Positions 36,567-46,049 of a stretch of DNA of 64,000 nucleotides are shown piece after piece; the first letter of the stretch is position 1; each line of letters starts with the position of its first letter. The notes below the pieces were generated by a model. It ran no database searches and had not been told where the DNA came from. It saw only the letters and a list, made by a program, of their open reading frames with translations. This DNA comes from JAGQVA01 sp041391725 (GTDB lineage Bacteria; Bacteroidota; Bacteroidia; J057): the NCBI GenBank assembly GCA_041391725.1, contig JAWKNL010000023.1, positions 46,428 through 110,427 of the forward strand, in the 5' to 3' direction. Made by a program: the position numbers and the translations under genes.

Positions 36567-38000
36567 TCAGTTCCAGCCGCCGCCGAGGGCCTGGTAAATT
36601 CTTACCATAGCGTCCATCTGCCGCTTTTTGGTTTCGATCATTTCCATTTTTGCCTCCAGTGCGTCGCGCTGGGTCAGGAGGACTTCCATATAATCGGCAC
36701 GGGCAGACTGAAACAGCCGGGTGGCAATATCCACCGACTGATTGAGTGTCTCGACCTGATCGGCTTTCAACCGGTAACTGCTTTCCAGGTTACTTACATT
36801 AGAGACCTGATTGGCCACTTCGATATAGGCATTCAGAACTGACTGCTCATAGCTGTAAACCGCCTGAATCTGTCTTGAATTGGCAGAAAGGTAATTGGCT
36901 TTAATTGCATTCCGGTTGATGACCGGCATCACCATATCCCCGGCCAGATTAAACAGCATGGATTCGGGAGTCGTAACCAGCAGTTTGGGGTTAAATGCCT
37001 GAAATCCCAGTCCGGCTGTAATCCTCAGCGAAGGGTAAAACTCGGCCCTTGCTACCTGCACATCCAGCTTTGAGGCTGAAAGTTCGAGTTCGGCCTGCCG
37101 GATATCGGGGCGGTTGGCCAGCAACTGGGAGGGAATTCCTTCAAAAACAGCGGTTGGCTTCATTTCCGTAAAAAACTGTGAATTACGGAGAATGGGCTGC
37201 GGATATCTACCCAGGAGAAAGTTGATACGGTTTTCGGTTTCGGTAATCTGCTGCTGAATGTCGTACTGAAGGCTTTGGTTTTTGAGCACCTCCGCTTCAA
37301 ATTTCCTTACTGCCAGTTCGGTAGCTTTGGCCGCCTGCTTTTGCAGTTTGATGATTTTCAGAACATTCTGCTGAATTTCAATATTCCGCTTCACGTTTTC
37401 GAGCTGATTATCGAGGGCCATCAGTTCGAAATAGGAGCCGGCAACTTCGGACACCAGTTGGGTCACCAGGAAATTTTTGCCTTCGACAGAAGATAGATAC
37501 CGGGTAAGCGCAGCCTTTTTTGCATTTCGCAGTTTTCGCCAGATATCCACTTCCCACGAAGCGTACCCCGCCAGCATAAAATCCGGCAGAGGATCGGGAA
37601 ATTCCTTTCCGGGTTCGATATCCGTATTGGCATCATTGGCACCCTGGCTGGTATAACGCCCTACCTTTTCCACACCTGCGGCGCCCTGCACATCCACAAA
37701 CGGGAGATATTCGCCTTTGCGGGTCAAAACCTCATTCTGGGAAATATTGATTTCCTGAAGGACGATATTGAGTTCCTGATTGTTTTTCAGGGCAGTTTCG
37801 ACCAGATCATACAGATATGCATCTGAAAAAAAATCGCGCCAGTTCATGTCTGCAGAATTGGTAGTATCCTGCGAACTGTTATAACTCCCGGGGAGTTCAC
37901 GGTTTTCCGTTTTTTCCATTACTGCGGGAATCCTGCAGGCCTGAAAAATTGGCATAAGGCAGGCCAGCGCTGAGAATATAATTAATTTACGTTTAGTCAT
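36567..38000 (-). CDS. RND efflux outer-membrane lipoprotein (TolC/OprM family)
   Basis: A 477-residue outer membrane factor with a lipoprotein signal (lipobox FQAC, Cys22). Two halves share the TolC repeat pattern, for example LVETALKNNQELNIVLQEI near residue 70 and LLANRPDIRQAELELSASKL near 290. Long coiled helices (QQNVLKIIKLQKQAAKATE) build the periplasmic tunnel. It forms the exit duct of the tripartite pump encoded upstream. Its start overlaps the end of the pump gene by 8 bp, so the two are translationally coupled. Confidence 0.92.
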   Translation of the reverse strand: MTKRKLIIFSALACLMPIFQACRIPAVMEKTENRELPGSYNSSQDTTNSADMNWRDFFSDAYLYDLVETALKNNQELNIVLQEINISQNEVLTRKGEYLPFVDVQGAAGVEKVGRYTSQGANDANTDIEPGKEFPDPLPDFMLAGYASWEVDIWRKLRNAKKAALTRYLSSVEGKNFLVTQLVSEVAGSYFELMALDNQLENVKRNIEIQQNVLKIIKLQKQAAKATELAVRKFEAEVLKNQSLQYDIQQQITETENRINFLLGRYPQPILRNSQFFTEMKPTAVFEGIPSQLLANRPDIRQAELELSASKLDVQVARAEFYPSLRITAGLGFQAFNPKLLVTTPESMLFNLAGDMVMPVINRNAIKANYLSANSRQIQAVYSYEQSVLNAYIEVANQVSNVSNLESSYRLKADQVETLNQSVDIATRLFQSARADYMEVLLTQRDALEAKMEMIETKKRQMDAMVRIYQALGGGWN

Positions 38001-41000
38001 TGTGGGCGATTACTTCGGTTATAGGACTGAAATATTCATCTTTTATCAACTTGCGGCCTTCTGCCATTTTGCCAAAAATGTAGTACAGACCCGGGACGAT
38101 AAGTACCCCGAAAATGGTTCCGAAGAGCATTCCTCCCAGGGCAGAAGCACCAATGGTTTTGTTGCCGATGGCTCCGGCTCCGGTTGCTATCACCAGCGGA
38201 ATCAAACCCGCAATAAAGGCAAATGAAGTCATCAGAATCGGACGGAAACGTGTCCGTGCGCCTTCAATCGCCGCATCAAAAACCGAGTCGCCTTTCCGGG
38301 TCTTCTGAACGGCAAATTCCACAATCAATACTGCGTTTTTCCCAAGCAGTCCCACCAGCATGATAATACCGATCTGAGCGTAAATGTCATTGTCAAGCCC
38401 CATGAGTTTAAGCAGGAGGAATGAACCAAACACCCCAAGTGGCATCGAAAGAATCACCGCAAGCGGCAGAAGGAAACTTTCATACTGCGCGGCCAGTACC
38501 AGATAGACGAAGGCCAGTACGATGATGAAAATGTAAACAGATTCATTTCCTCTTTGGGCTTCATCGTAAGAAAGACCTTCCCAGGCAATATCATATCCTT
38601 TGGGCAGGGTTTGCGCTGCTACCTCCCGTATCGCCTGAATGGCGTCATCTGTTGTATATCCCTTGGAAGGAAGCCCCCGGATCGTAGCCGAATTGTACAT
38701 ATTGTACCGGGTAATCTCGTTGGGTCCCTGTTGCTTTTGAATAGACATAAACGCAGAATAAGGCACCATTTCTCCACTTTCATTTTTGATAAACAGATTC
38801 AGAATATCGGAAGGGAGCCTCCTGAATTCGGGTGCGGACTGAACATAAACTTTAAAAAACCGGCCAAACCGGATAAAGCCCTGTTCGTAGGTACTACCAA
38901 TCAGAATATTGAGGTTTTCCATGGCTTTACCGATAGATACGCCCTTCTGCATGGCGACCTTATTGTCCAGAATCAGTTCGTACTGAGGATAATTGGCAGC
39001 AAAGAAGGTAAACAGACCCGTCAGCTCTTTGCGTTTGCTGAGATTGTCCATAAACTCCTTGTTGATTTTGTCAAACTCCTGATAGTCGGTACTGGTCGTT
39101 TTGTCGAGCAGGCGAAGAGAAAAACCGCCGGAAGAACCAAAGCCGGGTACTGCCGGTGGTTCGAAAAACTCGACAACGGCTCCCAGTCCTTTCGATTTTT
39201 CTTCGAGTTCTTCCATGATTTCTTTGACCGACTGAGAGCGCTCCGACCAGTTTTTAAGGTTGATCAGACAGGTACCGGCATTCGAGCCACGACCTTCCGT
39301 CATGATTTCATAACCGGCCAGGGAGGATACAGATTCTATCCCTTCCACTTCTTCGGCGATTTTCTGGAGACGCCGGGAAACCTCGTTGGTTCTTTCGAGT
39401 GTGGCGCCGGGAGGGGTCTGAATAATGGCGTAAATTGTTCCCTGGTCTTCTCCGGGGATAAAACCCGCCGGAAGCGCCTCGTTTTCAATGAAAATACCCA
39501 CGCCGAATCCCAGAAGAATCATAAAAGTGAGCAATCTCCTGTTGACAATGAGCTTCAGCAAACTGGCATACCGGCCGGTAACTCGTTCAAACCAGTTATT
39601 AAAGCCGTTGAGAAGCCAAGAAAGCAGATTTTTCTTTTTGGGCTGGCCATGTGTGTTTTTCAGAATCATGGCGCAGAGTACGGGAGTAAGGGTAAGTGCT
39701 ACGACACCAGAGAGGATGATGGACGTGGCCATGGTTATGGAAAACTGGCGGTAGAAAACCCCCACCGGTCCGGTCATAAATACCAGCGGCACAAACACCG
39801 CCGTCATTACGAGGGTAATAGCAATAATAGCTCCGCTGATTTCCCGAAGTACCTCCTGCGTAGCTGCATAAGGCGAAAGGTTTTTTTCTTCCATCTTGGC
39901 GTGAACCGCCTCGACCACCACAATCGCATTATCCACCACAATACCAATCGCAAGTACCAGCGCAAACAGCGTGATCAGGTTGATCGACAGCCCGAAAAAC
40001 TGCATAAAAAAGAATGCCCCCACCAGCGATACCGGCACCGCCAGCGTAGGGATCAGCGTGGAGCGCCAGTCGCCGAGGAATACAAACACCACAATGGCCA
40101 CCAGAATAAAAGCCTCAGCCAGCGTATGAAGTACTTTTTCAATAGAAGCATCCAGAAACTGGGAGACGTCATAACTGATTTTGTAATCAACGCCCGGTGG
40201 AAACGTGCCTTTCATCTCTTCGAGCAGGGTTTTTACTTCTGCAATTACATCACTGGCGTTACTACCGTAGTTTTGTTTCAATACGATAGCCGCCGAGGGA
40301 TTACCGTCAAGGTTGGAGTAGATATCAAAAAACTCGCTACCAAGTTCGATAGTGGAAATATCTCCGAGGCGGATACTTTCTCCTTCCGAATTGGCGCGGA
40401 TAATAATACTTTCATATTCTTCCGGGGTGTTGTACCATCCTTTATAGGTGAGCACGTATTCGAGGGACTGGGCGGCGATACCAGAGCTTTGCCCGATCCG
40501 TCCGGGGCGTCCGATAATACTTTGCTCAGCCATAGCCTCCATCACCTCTTCAATAGAGATATTGTAGGCCCGCATGCGGTCGGGATTGAGCCAGACACGC
40601 ATGGCGTATCGGCGGCTACCCAAAATCTGCGCCCGCGCAACCCCTTTGATCCGCTGAATCTCAGGGATCATGGAGACTGTGGCATAGTTGTAGAGAAATT
40701 TTTCGTCCAGTTCTTTGTCCGTACTGTACAGGTTGACGTACATCAGCATACTGGGCTGGATGGGTGAAATGATAACGCCTTCCCGTTGAACGAGTTCGGG
40801 CAGCAGTGGCATGACCTGGTCCACCCTTGTTTTTACCTGGATTACCGCCAGGTTGGGGTCAGTGCCAGGTTCAAAGATGACATTGACGGTAGCTTCTCCG
40901 GCACTGGTGGCATCCGATGTCATATATCGCATACCGGGAACCCCGTTGATAGCATTTTCGAGCGTAATCAGTGTGGATTTGATAAGTACATCCGCACTGG

Positions 41001-41154
41001 AACCGGGATAAGCGATAAATATACTTACGGTTGTAGGGGCAATCTGAGGAAACTGGGAGATCGGTAGTTGCTTGATGGCAAGGGTACCGACGAAAAGAAA
41101 TACGACCGAAATTACAATTGCAAAGACGGGTCTGTGAATAATGTTGGCAAACAT
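37993..41154 (-). CDS. RND multidrug efflux pump (HAE1/AcrB family)
   Basis: A 1053-residue inner membrane pump. The first helix (FAIVISVVFLFVGTLAIKQL) is followed by PISQFPQIAPTTVSI. The proton-relay motif GIVVDNAIVVVEAVHA in helix 4 has the conserved Asp pair, and GLLGKNAVLIVEFA repeats the pattern in the second half. PMGVFGSFLLLK and the gate region near ETSRYN-like NEITRYNMYNSA are typical. It exports hydrophobic drugs, bile salts or dyes from the periplasm in exchange for protons. It forms one operon with the adaptor (24 bp upstream) and outer membrane gene; no local TetR repressor is present. Confidence 0.95.
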   Translation of the reverse strand: MFANIIHRPVFAIVISVVFLFVGTLAIKQLPISQFPQIAPTTVSIFIAYPGSSADVLIKSTLITLENAINGVPGMRYMTSDATSAGEATVNVIFEPGTDPNLAVIQVKTRVDQVMPLLPELVQREGVIISPIQPSMLMYVNLYSTDKELDEKFLYNYATVSMIPEIQRIKGVARAQILGSRRYAMRVWLNPDRMRAYNISIEEVMEAMAEQSIIGRPGRIGQSSGIAAQSLEYVLTYKGWYNTPEEYESIIIRANSEGESIRLGDISTIELGSEFFDIYSNLDGNPSAAIVLKQNYGSNASDVIAEVKTLLEEMKGTFPPGVDYKISYDVSQFLDASIEKVLHTLAEAFILVAIVVFVFLGDWRSTLIPTLAVPVSLVGAFFFMQFFGLSINLITLFALVLAIGIVVDNAIVVVEAVHAKMEEKNLSPYAATQEVLREISGAIIAITLVMTAVFVPLVFMTGPVGVFYRQFSITMATSIILSGVVALTLTPVLCAMILKNTHGQPKKKNLLSWLLNGFNNWFERVTGRYASLLKLIVNRRLLTFMILLGFGVGIFIENEALPAGFIPGEDQGTIYAIIQTPPGATLERTNEVSRRLQKIAEEVEGIESVSSLAGYEIMTEGRGSNAGTCLINLKNWSERSQSVKEIMEELEEKSKGLGAVVEFFEPPAVPGFGSSGGFSLRLLDKTTSTDYQEFDKINKEFMDNLSKRKELTGLFTFFAANYPQYELILDNKVAMQKGVSIGKAMENLNILIGSTYEQGFIRFGRFFKVYVQSAPEFRRLPSDILNLFIKNESGEMVPYSAFMSIQKQQGPNEITRYNMYNSATIRGLPSKGYTTDDAIQAIREVAAQTLPKGYDIAWEGLSYDEAQRGNESVYIFIIVLAFVYLVLAAQYESFLLPLAVILSMPLGVFGSFLLLKLMGLDNDIYAQIGIIMLVGLLGKNAVLIVEFAVQKTRKGDSVFDAAIEGARTRFRPILMTSFAFIAGLIPLVIATGAGAIGNKTIGASALGGMLFGTIFGVLIVPGLYYIFGKMAEGRKLIKDEYFSPITEVIAHND

Positions 41155-41178
41155 CTCTTTTGATTTTCAGGATTTAGA

Positions 41179-42267
41179 TTACTCTGCATATAATTCCAGG
41201 TGCGTGATCACCTCGTGTGGGTCAAGAAACTTGACTTCTATTTTGTCATTTTCTCTTACCTGCCGCAAACCTTCAAGCAGGATTTTATCATTTTCGGTCA
41301 GCCCTTCTATCACGGCGTAAAGATGTGGCATTTCTGCTCCGACAGTGATTTGTCTGGATTTTATCACATTGTCTGCATCCAGCACGAATACGTATTTTTT
41401 GTCGAGGACTTCAAAAGTAGCTTTCTGCGGAATGAGAAGGGCATCCTTTATCGTTGTAGGCAGGAGGATGTTACCAGTCTCTCCATGCCTGAGGAGTTTG
41501 TCAGGATTGGGGAAGGTTGCCCGAAAGGCAATATTACCCGTTTCATTGTTAAACTCCCCTTCAATGGTTTCTATCAAGCCGGGGTAATCAAATTCCTGGT
41601 TGTTGGCCATAAGCAGTTTTACCTGTGAGGATGCACCTTTTCCTGTTTTGACCTTATAATTGAGGTATTCGGGCTCAGGCACATTAAAATACACCCACAT
41701 TTTGCTGTTGTCGGAAAGAGAGGTCAATAGTTCGCCTTCTTCCACCAGACTGCCGAGGCGCACATGCAGCCGGTCCATAATACCGTCAAATGGCGCCCTG
41801 ATTTCGGTAAATCCCAGGTGAACCTGCGCTATGGCCATTTCGGCTTTGGCTTTTTCAAACTTGGCCTGCGACATGGCCAGTTCGTTTTGGGAAACGATAT
41901 TGCTGTCTGCCAGGGCCTTTGTGTTCTGGTATTCAATCTCTGCTACTTTGGCTTCTGCCTGCGCCCGCTGGAATTCGGCTTCATACATGGTTGGCAGAAT
42001 CTTAAACATAAGTTGTCCTTTTTTCACATACTGCCCTTCATCTACAAAAATATTCTGCAAATATCCTTTTTCCAGTGCTCTCAATTCGATGTGCTGGATG
42101 GAATGGATCTGACATACATATTTGTCTGTAAGGGTAGTATCTGTTTTGGCCGGACTGGTAATCAGGAAATGGGTTACTTCTTCCTTTTCCTCTTTTTCGG
42201 ATCCGCAACCTGAATACCAAATGATGGCACACAAGCCAAGGAGCATGAGAAGACGCTGTCTCTGCAT
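41179..42267 (-). CDS. RND efflux periplasmic adaptor lipoprotein
   Basis: A 362-residue membrane fusion protein with lipobox YSGC (Cys21). The biotinyl-lipoyl halves are YLQNIFVDEGQYVKKGQLMF and TEIRAPFDGIMDRLHVRLGS, joined by a coiled hairpin (AEFQRAQAEAKVAEIEYQNT). A beta-barrel domain and a membrane-proximal domain ending in LEGLRQVRENDKIEVKF complete it. It bridges the pump and the outer membrane channel. It is the first gene of the three-gene operon. Confidence 0.92.
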   Translation of the reverse strand: MQRQRLLMLLGLCAIIWYSGCGSEKEEKEEVTHFLITSPAKTDTTLTDKYVCQIHSIQHIELRALEKGYLQNIFVDEGQYVKKGQLMFKILPTMYEAEFQRAQAEAKVAEIEYQNTKALADSNIVSQNELAMSQAKFEKAKAEMAIAQVHLGFTEIRAPFDGIMDRLHVRLGSLVEEGELLTSLSDNSKMWVYFNVPEPEYLNYKVKTGKGASSQVKLLMANNQEFDYPGLIETIEGEFNNETGNIAFRATFPNPDKLLRHGETGNILLPTTIKDALLIPQKATFEVLDKKYVFVLDADNVIKSRQITVGAEMPHLYAVIEGLTENDKILLEGLRQVRENDKIEVKFLDPHEVITHLELYAE

Positions 42268-42405
42268 AGTTAATTTACTTTTTTCAGAATGATGATGATT
42301 TTTCAGAAGAGCGGCACATGCAAAAGTGCCTGGAAATCAACCAGGTATCGTGCACGCCGAAATAAAATGGAAATAGTCAGGCGGGTTCACCTGACAGGGA
42401 GTGAA

Positions 42406-42771
42406 TCATAGCCGGAACACCCGAAAGCGGATATACTTTTGACAGGGATCGGAATCGGGGCTGGCGGAGGCAGAACGTACAGCGATTTCTGACAGGGAAT
42501 CTTCTGCGAAAAGGCCGGCATTTGCTAAGGGGAAAAAACCACCACCTTTGGGATTCCTCCGGGAAGAATGTGATTCTTCATCTTCCTCTTCATTTTCCCG
42601 GTCCACATTATGGGAGACAGGAAACACAGATCTGTGGTCGGATTGATTGTCAGAAAAACACGCTACCGGCAAAGCAGAATTCACCTCCCCCGAAGCAAAA
42701 CCGGAGAGCGGCATGTTTCCTGCCAGCAGGTGAATACAGAAGAGGAAAATATATGTTGTAACGTGTTTCAT
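42406..42771 (-). CDS. Small secreted protein of unknown function
   Basis: A 121-residue protein with an N-terminal hydrophobic segment (MKHVTTYIFLFCIHLLAGNM), an acidic middle (NVDRENEEEDEESHSSRRNP) and a short C-terminal RFRVFRL. No family is recognised. A well-formed Bacteroidota promoter lies directly upstream, which supports expression. It lies 138 bp ahead of the efflux adaptor gene on the same strand, so it may be a leader gene of that operon. Confidence 0.5.
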   Translation of the reverse strand: MKHVTTYIFLFCIHLLAGNMPLSGFASGEVNSALPVACFSDNQSDHRSVFPVSHNVDRENEEEDEESHSSRRNPKGGGFFPLANAGLFAEDSLSEIAVRSASASPDSDPCQKYIRFRVFRL

Positions 42772-42782
42772 CTCTGAGCCAG

Positions 42783-42813
42783 CAAATGTACATCAGGCAA
42801 CATTTATTGCAAA
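42783..42813 (-). promoter_or_regulatory. Promoter for small secreted gene / efflux operon
   Basis: On the minus strand TTTG (42810-42813) and TACATTTG (42783-42790) are 19 bp apart, an excellent fit to the Bacteroidota -33/-7 consensus. The start codon at 42771 lies 11 bp beyond the -7 box, so the leader would be very short. Confidence 0.75.
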
Positions 42814-43136
42814 GCCGGCAACGTTAAAATTTTGTTAAAAACTCCACTAAATCAATAAAAATATTTCAAACCCTGCCGGAGGGGATATGTATCGCAGAAG
42901 TTTGGGGATTGCTTGTTCTAATGTATTTTGAGTCTATGTCCCAAAAACGAAAATCGCGCACTCCCCACAGATTGGTTCCTGGCCGAAGTTGCGGAATACA
43001 GGAATTTATCCCGTATTTATTCTCTGGTTTAATGAACAGCCGCTGTCTATCAGCTACCTGACCATTTTCCCACAATCTTTCCATTTTTCCCTTAACTTGG
43101 GGCTTTCGTATCCGGGCTTTCTAACCTATATGACTC
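42814..43136. other. Gene-free spacer upstream of the GH31 gene
   Basis: About 320 bp with no convincing gene. A minus-strand frame (42866-43084) contains NLWGVRDFRFWDIDSKYIR but no start signal or recognised domain, and I treat it as chance or an unidentified relic. The GH31 promoter should lie here; TCTAATGTATTTTGAG around 42916 is a weak candidate. Confidence 0.35.
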
Positions 43137-45509
43137 ATGACTTTTTTCAGATTATTGATTTCTGTTTTCTGCGGATTAGGGCTAATTTTCACCTCCGCCT
43201 ATACTCAAAATCGTCAGTTGCTGATGAACGAACCGATCGATCTCAGCTCCGATTTTAAAGATTACCTCAATACTTATTTTTTTACTGACAGCCTCGTCTC
43301 CTTTGATCCCACTACTGGTGAAGGCAAAATGAACTGGCAGCGAATGCGTTACACTCCGGCCCATGCATTTAACTACACACAGCATGGTTTCCGGCCCATG
43401 CCGCAAAACGAATTTCCCGCTACCGAATACGAAGAAGATCCCGTACTGCCCTTCTCGCTTCAGTTTATCGATGCGCGGACTGTGCGCCTGAAAATGCACA
43501 CCGGTACTGTCATCCCCGACAACGAACCCTCACTGATGCTCACCGGTGAGCCACAAAATAATATCCAAAGCTGGGCATTCACCCCGATTCCCGGAGGTTA
43601 CCAGTACACCAGCACTGCCGGGAAAGTCATTGTGCGGAAAAAACCCTGGGCTGTAGAATTTTACGACCCCGCGGGAAAACTGCTCACCAAAACCCGCCAC
43701 AGCAGCGACAATGCAGGTTTTTGTGCCAATATGCCTTTTGCTTTTGTGCGCCGTGCCGCGGATTACAGCCGCAGCGTCGGAGCCGTATTTGAGCTTTTGC
43801 CCGACGAAAAAATCTTTGGTTGTGGAGAATCATTCACCAACCTCAACAAATACGGCCAAAAGGTCAACCTCTACACCTGCGACCCCAATGGTGTCGAAAC
43901 GCCGGGAATGTACAAACCCATTCCCTTCTTCCTCAGCAGCCGGGGTTACGGAATGTTTATGCATACCTCCTCCCCTATTACCTGCGATTTTGGCAATAGT
44001 TATGGCGCTACCAACAAACTCCTGATCGGCGACGAATCGCTCGACCTGTTTGTATTCCTCGGCCAACCCAAAGACATTCTCGATGCCTATACCGGCATCA
44101 CCGGAAAACCCTCTATGCCCCCGCTCTGGTCTTTTGGATTGTGGATGAGCCGGATCACCTATTTTTCAGAAGCCGACGGACGGAATGTGGCGGCGAAACT
44201 CAGGGCAAATAAAATCCCCACCGATGTCCTGCATTTTGACACCGGCCGGTTTGAAACCGACTGGCGCTGCGACTATGAATTTGCCAAAAGCCGTTTTGAC
44301 GACCCCCGGAAAATGATCGCTGACCTGAAGGCCGACGGTTTCCGCACCTGCCTGTGGCAACTGCCCTATTTTGTGCCGCAAAACAAACTATTCCCGAAAT
44401 CATTCAAAAAGGCCTCCACGTCAAAAATGCCAAAGGCAATATTCCTTTTGAAGACGCCGTCCTCGATTTTACCAATCCGGAGACCGTGGCATGGTATCGC
44501 CAGAAAATCGGTGCCCTCCTGAAGATGAGCGTTGCCGTGATCAAGGTGGACTTTGGTGAAGCCGCGCCCTACAATGGCCTTTACGCCAATGGAAATACCG
44601 GTTTTTACGAACACAATCTTTACCCGCTGCGTTACAACCAGACCGTCTCCGATCTCACACAGGAAATCAACGGCGAACAGATCATCTGGGCGCGGAGTGC
44701 CTGGGCAGGCAGTCAGCGTTATCCGCTACACTGGGGCGGAGATGCAGAAAGTTCGGATATGGGCACTGGAAGCGCAATTGCGGGGCGGATTGTCGCTGGG
44801 GCTTTCGGGATTTACTTTCTGGAGTCACGACATCGGCGGGTTTACGAAACGCACGCCAGAAAACCTTTACCGGAGGTGGCTGCCTTTCGGGGCAATGTCC
44901 TCGCATACCCGCTGCCACGGGCAGCCGCCCAAAGAGCCGTGGGACTATGGCGACGACTTCCAGAACTATTTCCGCAAGGTCATCGAAATGAAGTACCAGC
45001 TGATGCCTTACGTGTATGCCCAGTCGAAAATCGCTTCGGAGAAAGGATTGCCGATGGTTCGCGCTCTGTTGATCGAATACCCCGACGATCCCGGAGCATG
45101 GGAAGTCGATGATGCGTATATGTTTGGCTCCGACATCATGGTTGCGCCGCTGTTTGAGGAGGGGAAAACCTCCCGCGCCGTCTATCTTCCCGGAGGGGAA
45201 TGGGTTGATTATCAGACAGGAAAAACTTATGGCAGGGGCTGGCACACCATCGAAGCTGGTGAGATTGAGGCCATCATTCTGGTCAGATCGGGCGCGATTT
45301 TACCCAAAATCCAGGTAGCGCAGTCCACCGACCAGATGGACTGGAAAAACATCGAACTGGCCGTTTACGGCAGCGGCAGCAAAGCCAGCGGATGGCTATG
45401 CCTGCCGGAAGACAACGTATTGCGCGAAATCAGAATGACCCGTCAGGGCAAAAAGTGGCAATTGCAAAAAACGGATTTGCCGAAGGATGTGAGGTTTGGA
45501 GGATTTTGA
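43137..45509 (+). pseudogene. Secreted GH31 glycosidase (alpha-xylosidase-like), two frameshifts
   Basis: The first frame gives a signal peptide (MTFFRLLISVFCGLGLIFTS), the N-terminal beta domain with DEKIFGCGESFTNLNKYGQK, and the barrel start WSFGLWMSRITYFSEADGRN. Near 44392 it shifts (CCC where CCCC keeps frame) to VIKVDFGEAAPYNGLYANGN, holding the catalytic nucleophile Asp (44549-44551) and the acid/base Asp of HWGGDAES (44741-44743). Near 44765 it shifts back to LRGGLSLGLSGFTFWSHDIG and YMFGSDIMVAPLF. Repaired, it is about 790 residues, normal for GH31. As written the catalytic core is untranslatable. Substrate is probably an alpha-xyloside or alpha-glucoside. Confidence 0.85.
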
Positions 45510-45560
45510 GGCGGGGAATGTCGTCATACTCGAAAAAATGGTTTGATAACCAGAAACTAA

Positions 45561-45598
45561 AGTAATAACCACGAATTCACGAATATGGATCGAATACC
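45561..45598. repeat. Dispersed repeat copy 3
   Basis: AGTAATAACCACGAATTC followed by ACGAATATGGATCGAATACC is the longest copy of the repeat also found at 29751 and 35121. It lies between the broken GH31 gene and the orphan antitoxin-like gene. Confidence 0.6.
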
Positions 45599-45647
45599 AT
45601 ACGGCTGAGAGAAAAGTATTTTGAAAACAAACCAAAATAGTACTCAA

Positions 45648-45974
45648 ATGAAATCCAAAGAATTCAAAACGTACTCCCTCTCTGAAATGAAGGACAAATA
45701 TATAGGCGAACCCGGGACAGAGTCGCGTGAAGAGTATGAATACGAGCTCAGGATGGAAGTTTTGGGAAAAATGATTCGGGCGGCCAGACAGGAGCGCAAC
45801 CTAACTCAGGAAGAGTTGGGGAGGCTTGTCGGTGTGCAAAAAGCACAGATTTCCAAACTGGAAAGCAGTGCAAACAGTGCTACCATTGACACCATCCTCA
45901 AAGTGTTTAAAGCATTAAAGGCTGAAATCAGCTTCCATGTGCGGATGGAGGACAATTATGTGAAACTGGCGTAG
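45648..45974 (+). CDS. XRE-family antitoxin-like regulator (HigA type), no toxin partner
   Basis: A 108-residue protein with an N-terminal segment FKTYSLSEMKDKYIGEPGTE and an XRE helix-turn-helix (IRAARQERNLTQEELGRLVG, VQKAQISKLESSANSATIDT). This N-terminal extension is typical of antitoxins paired with HigB/RelE-type toxins. The ATG at 45648 is preferred over a TTG at 45621. Neither side carries a toxin gene: upstream lies a 138-bp spacer with a dispersed repeat, downstream a convergent gene. It is either a stand-alone regulator or the survivor of a toxin-antitoxin pair. Confidence 0.8.
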   Translation: MKSKEFKTYSLSEMKDKYIGEPGTESREEYEYELRMEVLGKMIRAARQERNLTQEELGRLVGVQKAQISKLESSANSATIDTILKVFKALKAEISFHVRMEDNYVKLA

Positions 45975-46049
45975 TAGTAATTTTCAGCCCACCCCAACCC
46001 GCTTCACTATCGCCTCTTTTACCCGCTGGAAGTCAAAAAAATCTCCCCC

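Noticed and set aside
38554..40767. 737-codon open frame on the plus strand
   Set aside because: It is exactly opposite the RND pump gene, has a composition rich in Arg, His and Gly, and shows no domain. The minus-strand pump is unambiguous.
42313..42330. GGCAC-N8-GTGCC inverted repeat upstream of the efflux adaptor
   Set aside because: Arms of only five bases are expected by chance at this frequency, and no regulator gene is adjacent.
42866..43084. 72-codon minus-strand frame with NLWGVRDFRFWDIDSK
   Set aside because: Looks protein-like but has no start context or known family and lies in the expected promoter region of the GH31 gene. It may be a relic but cannot be supported.
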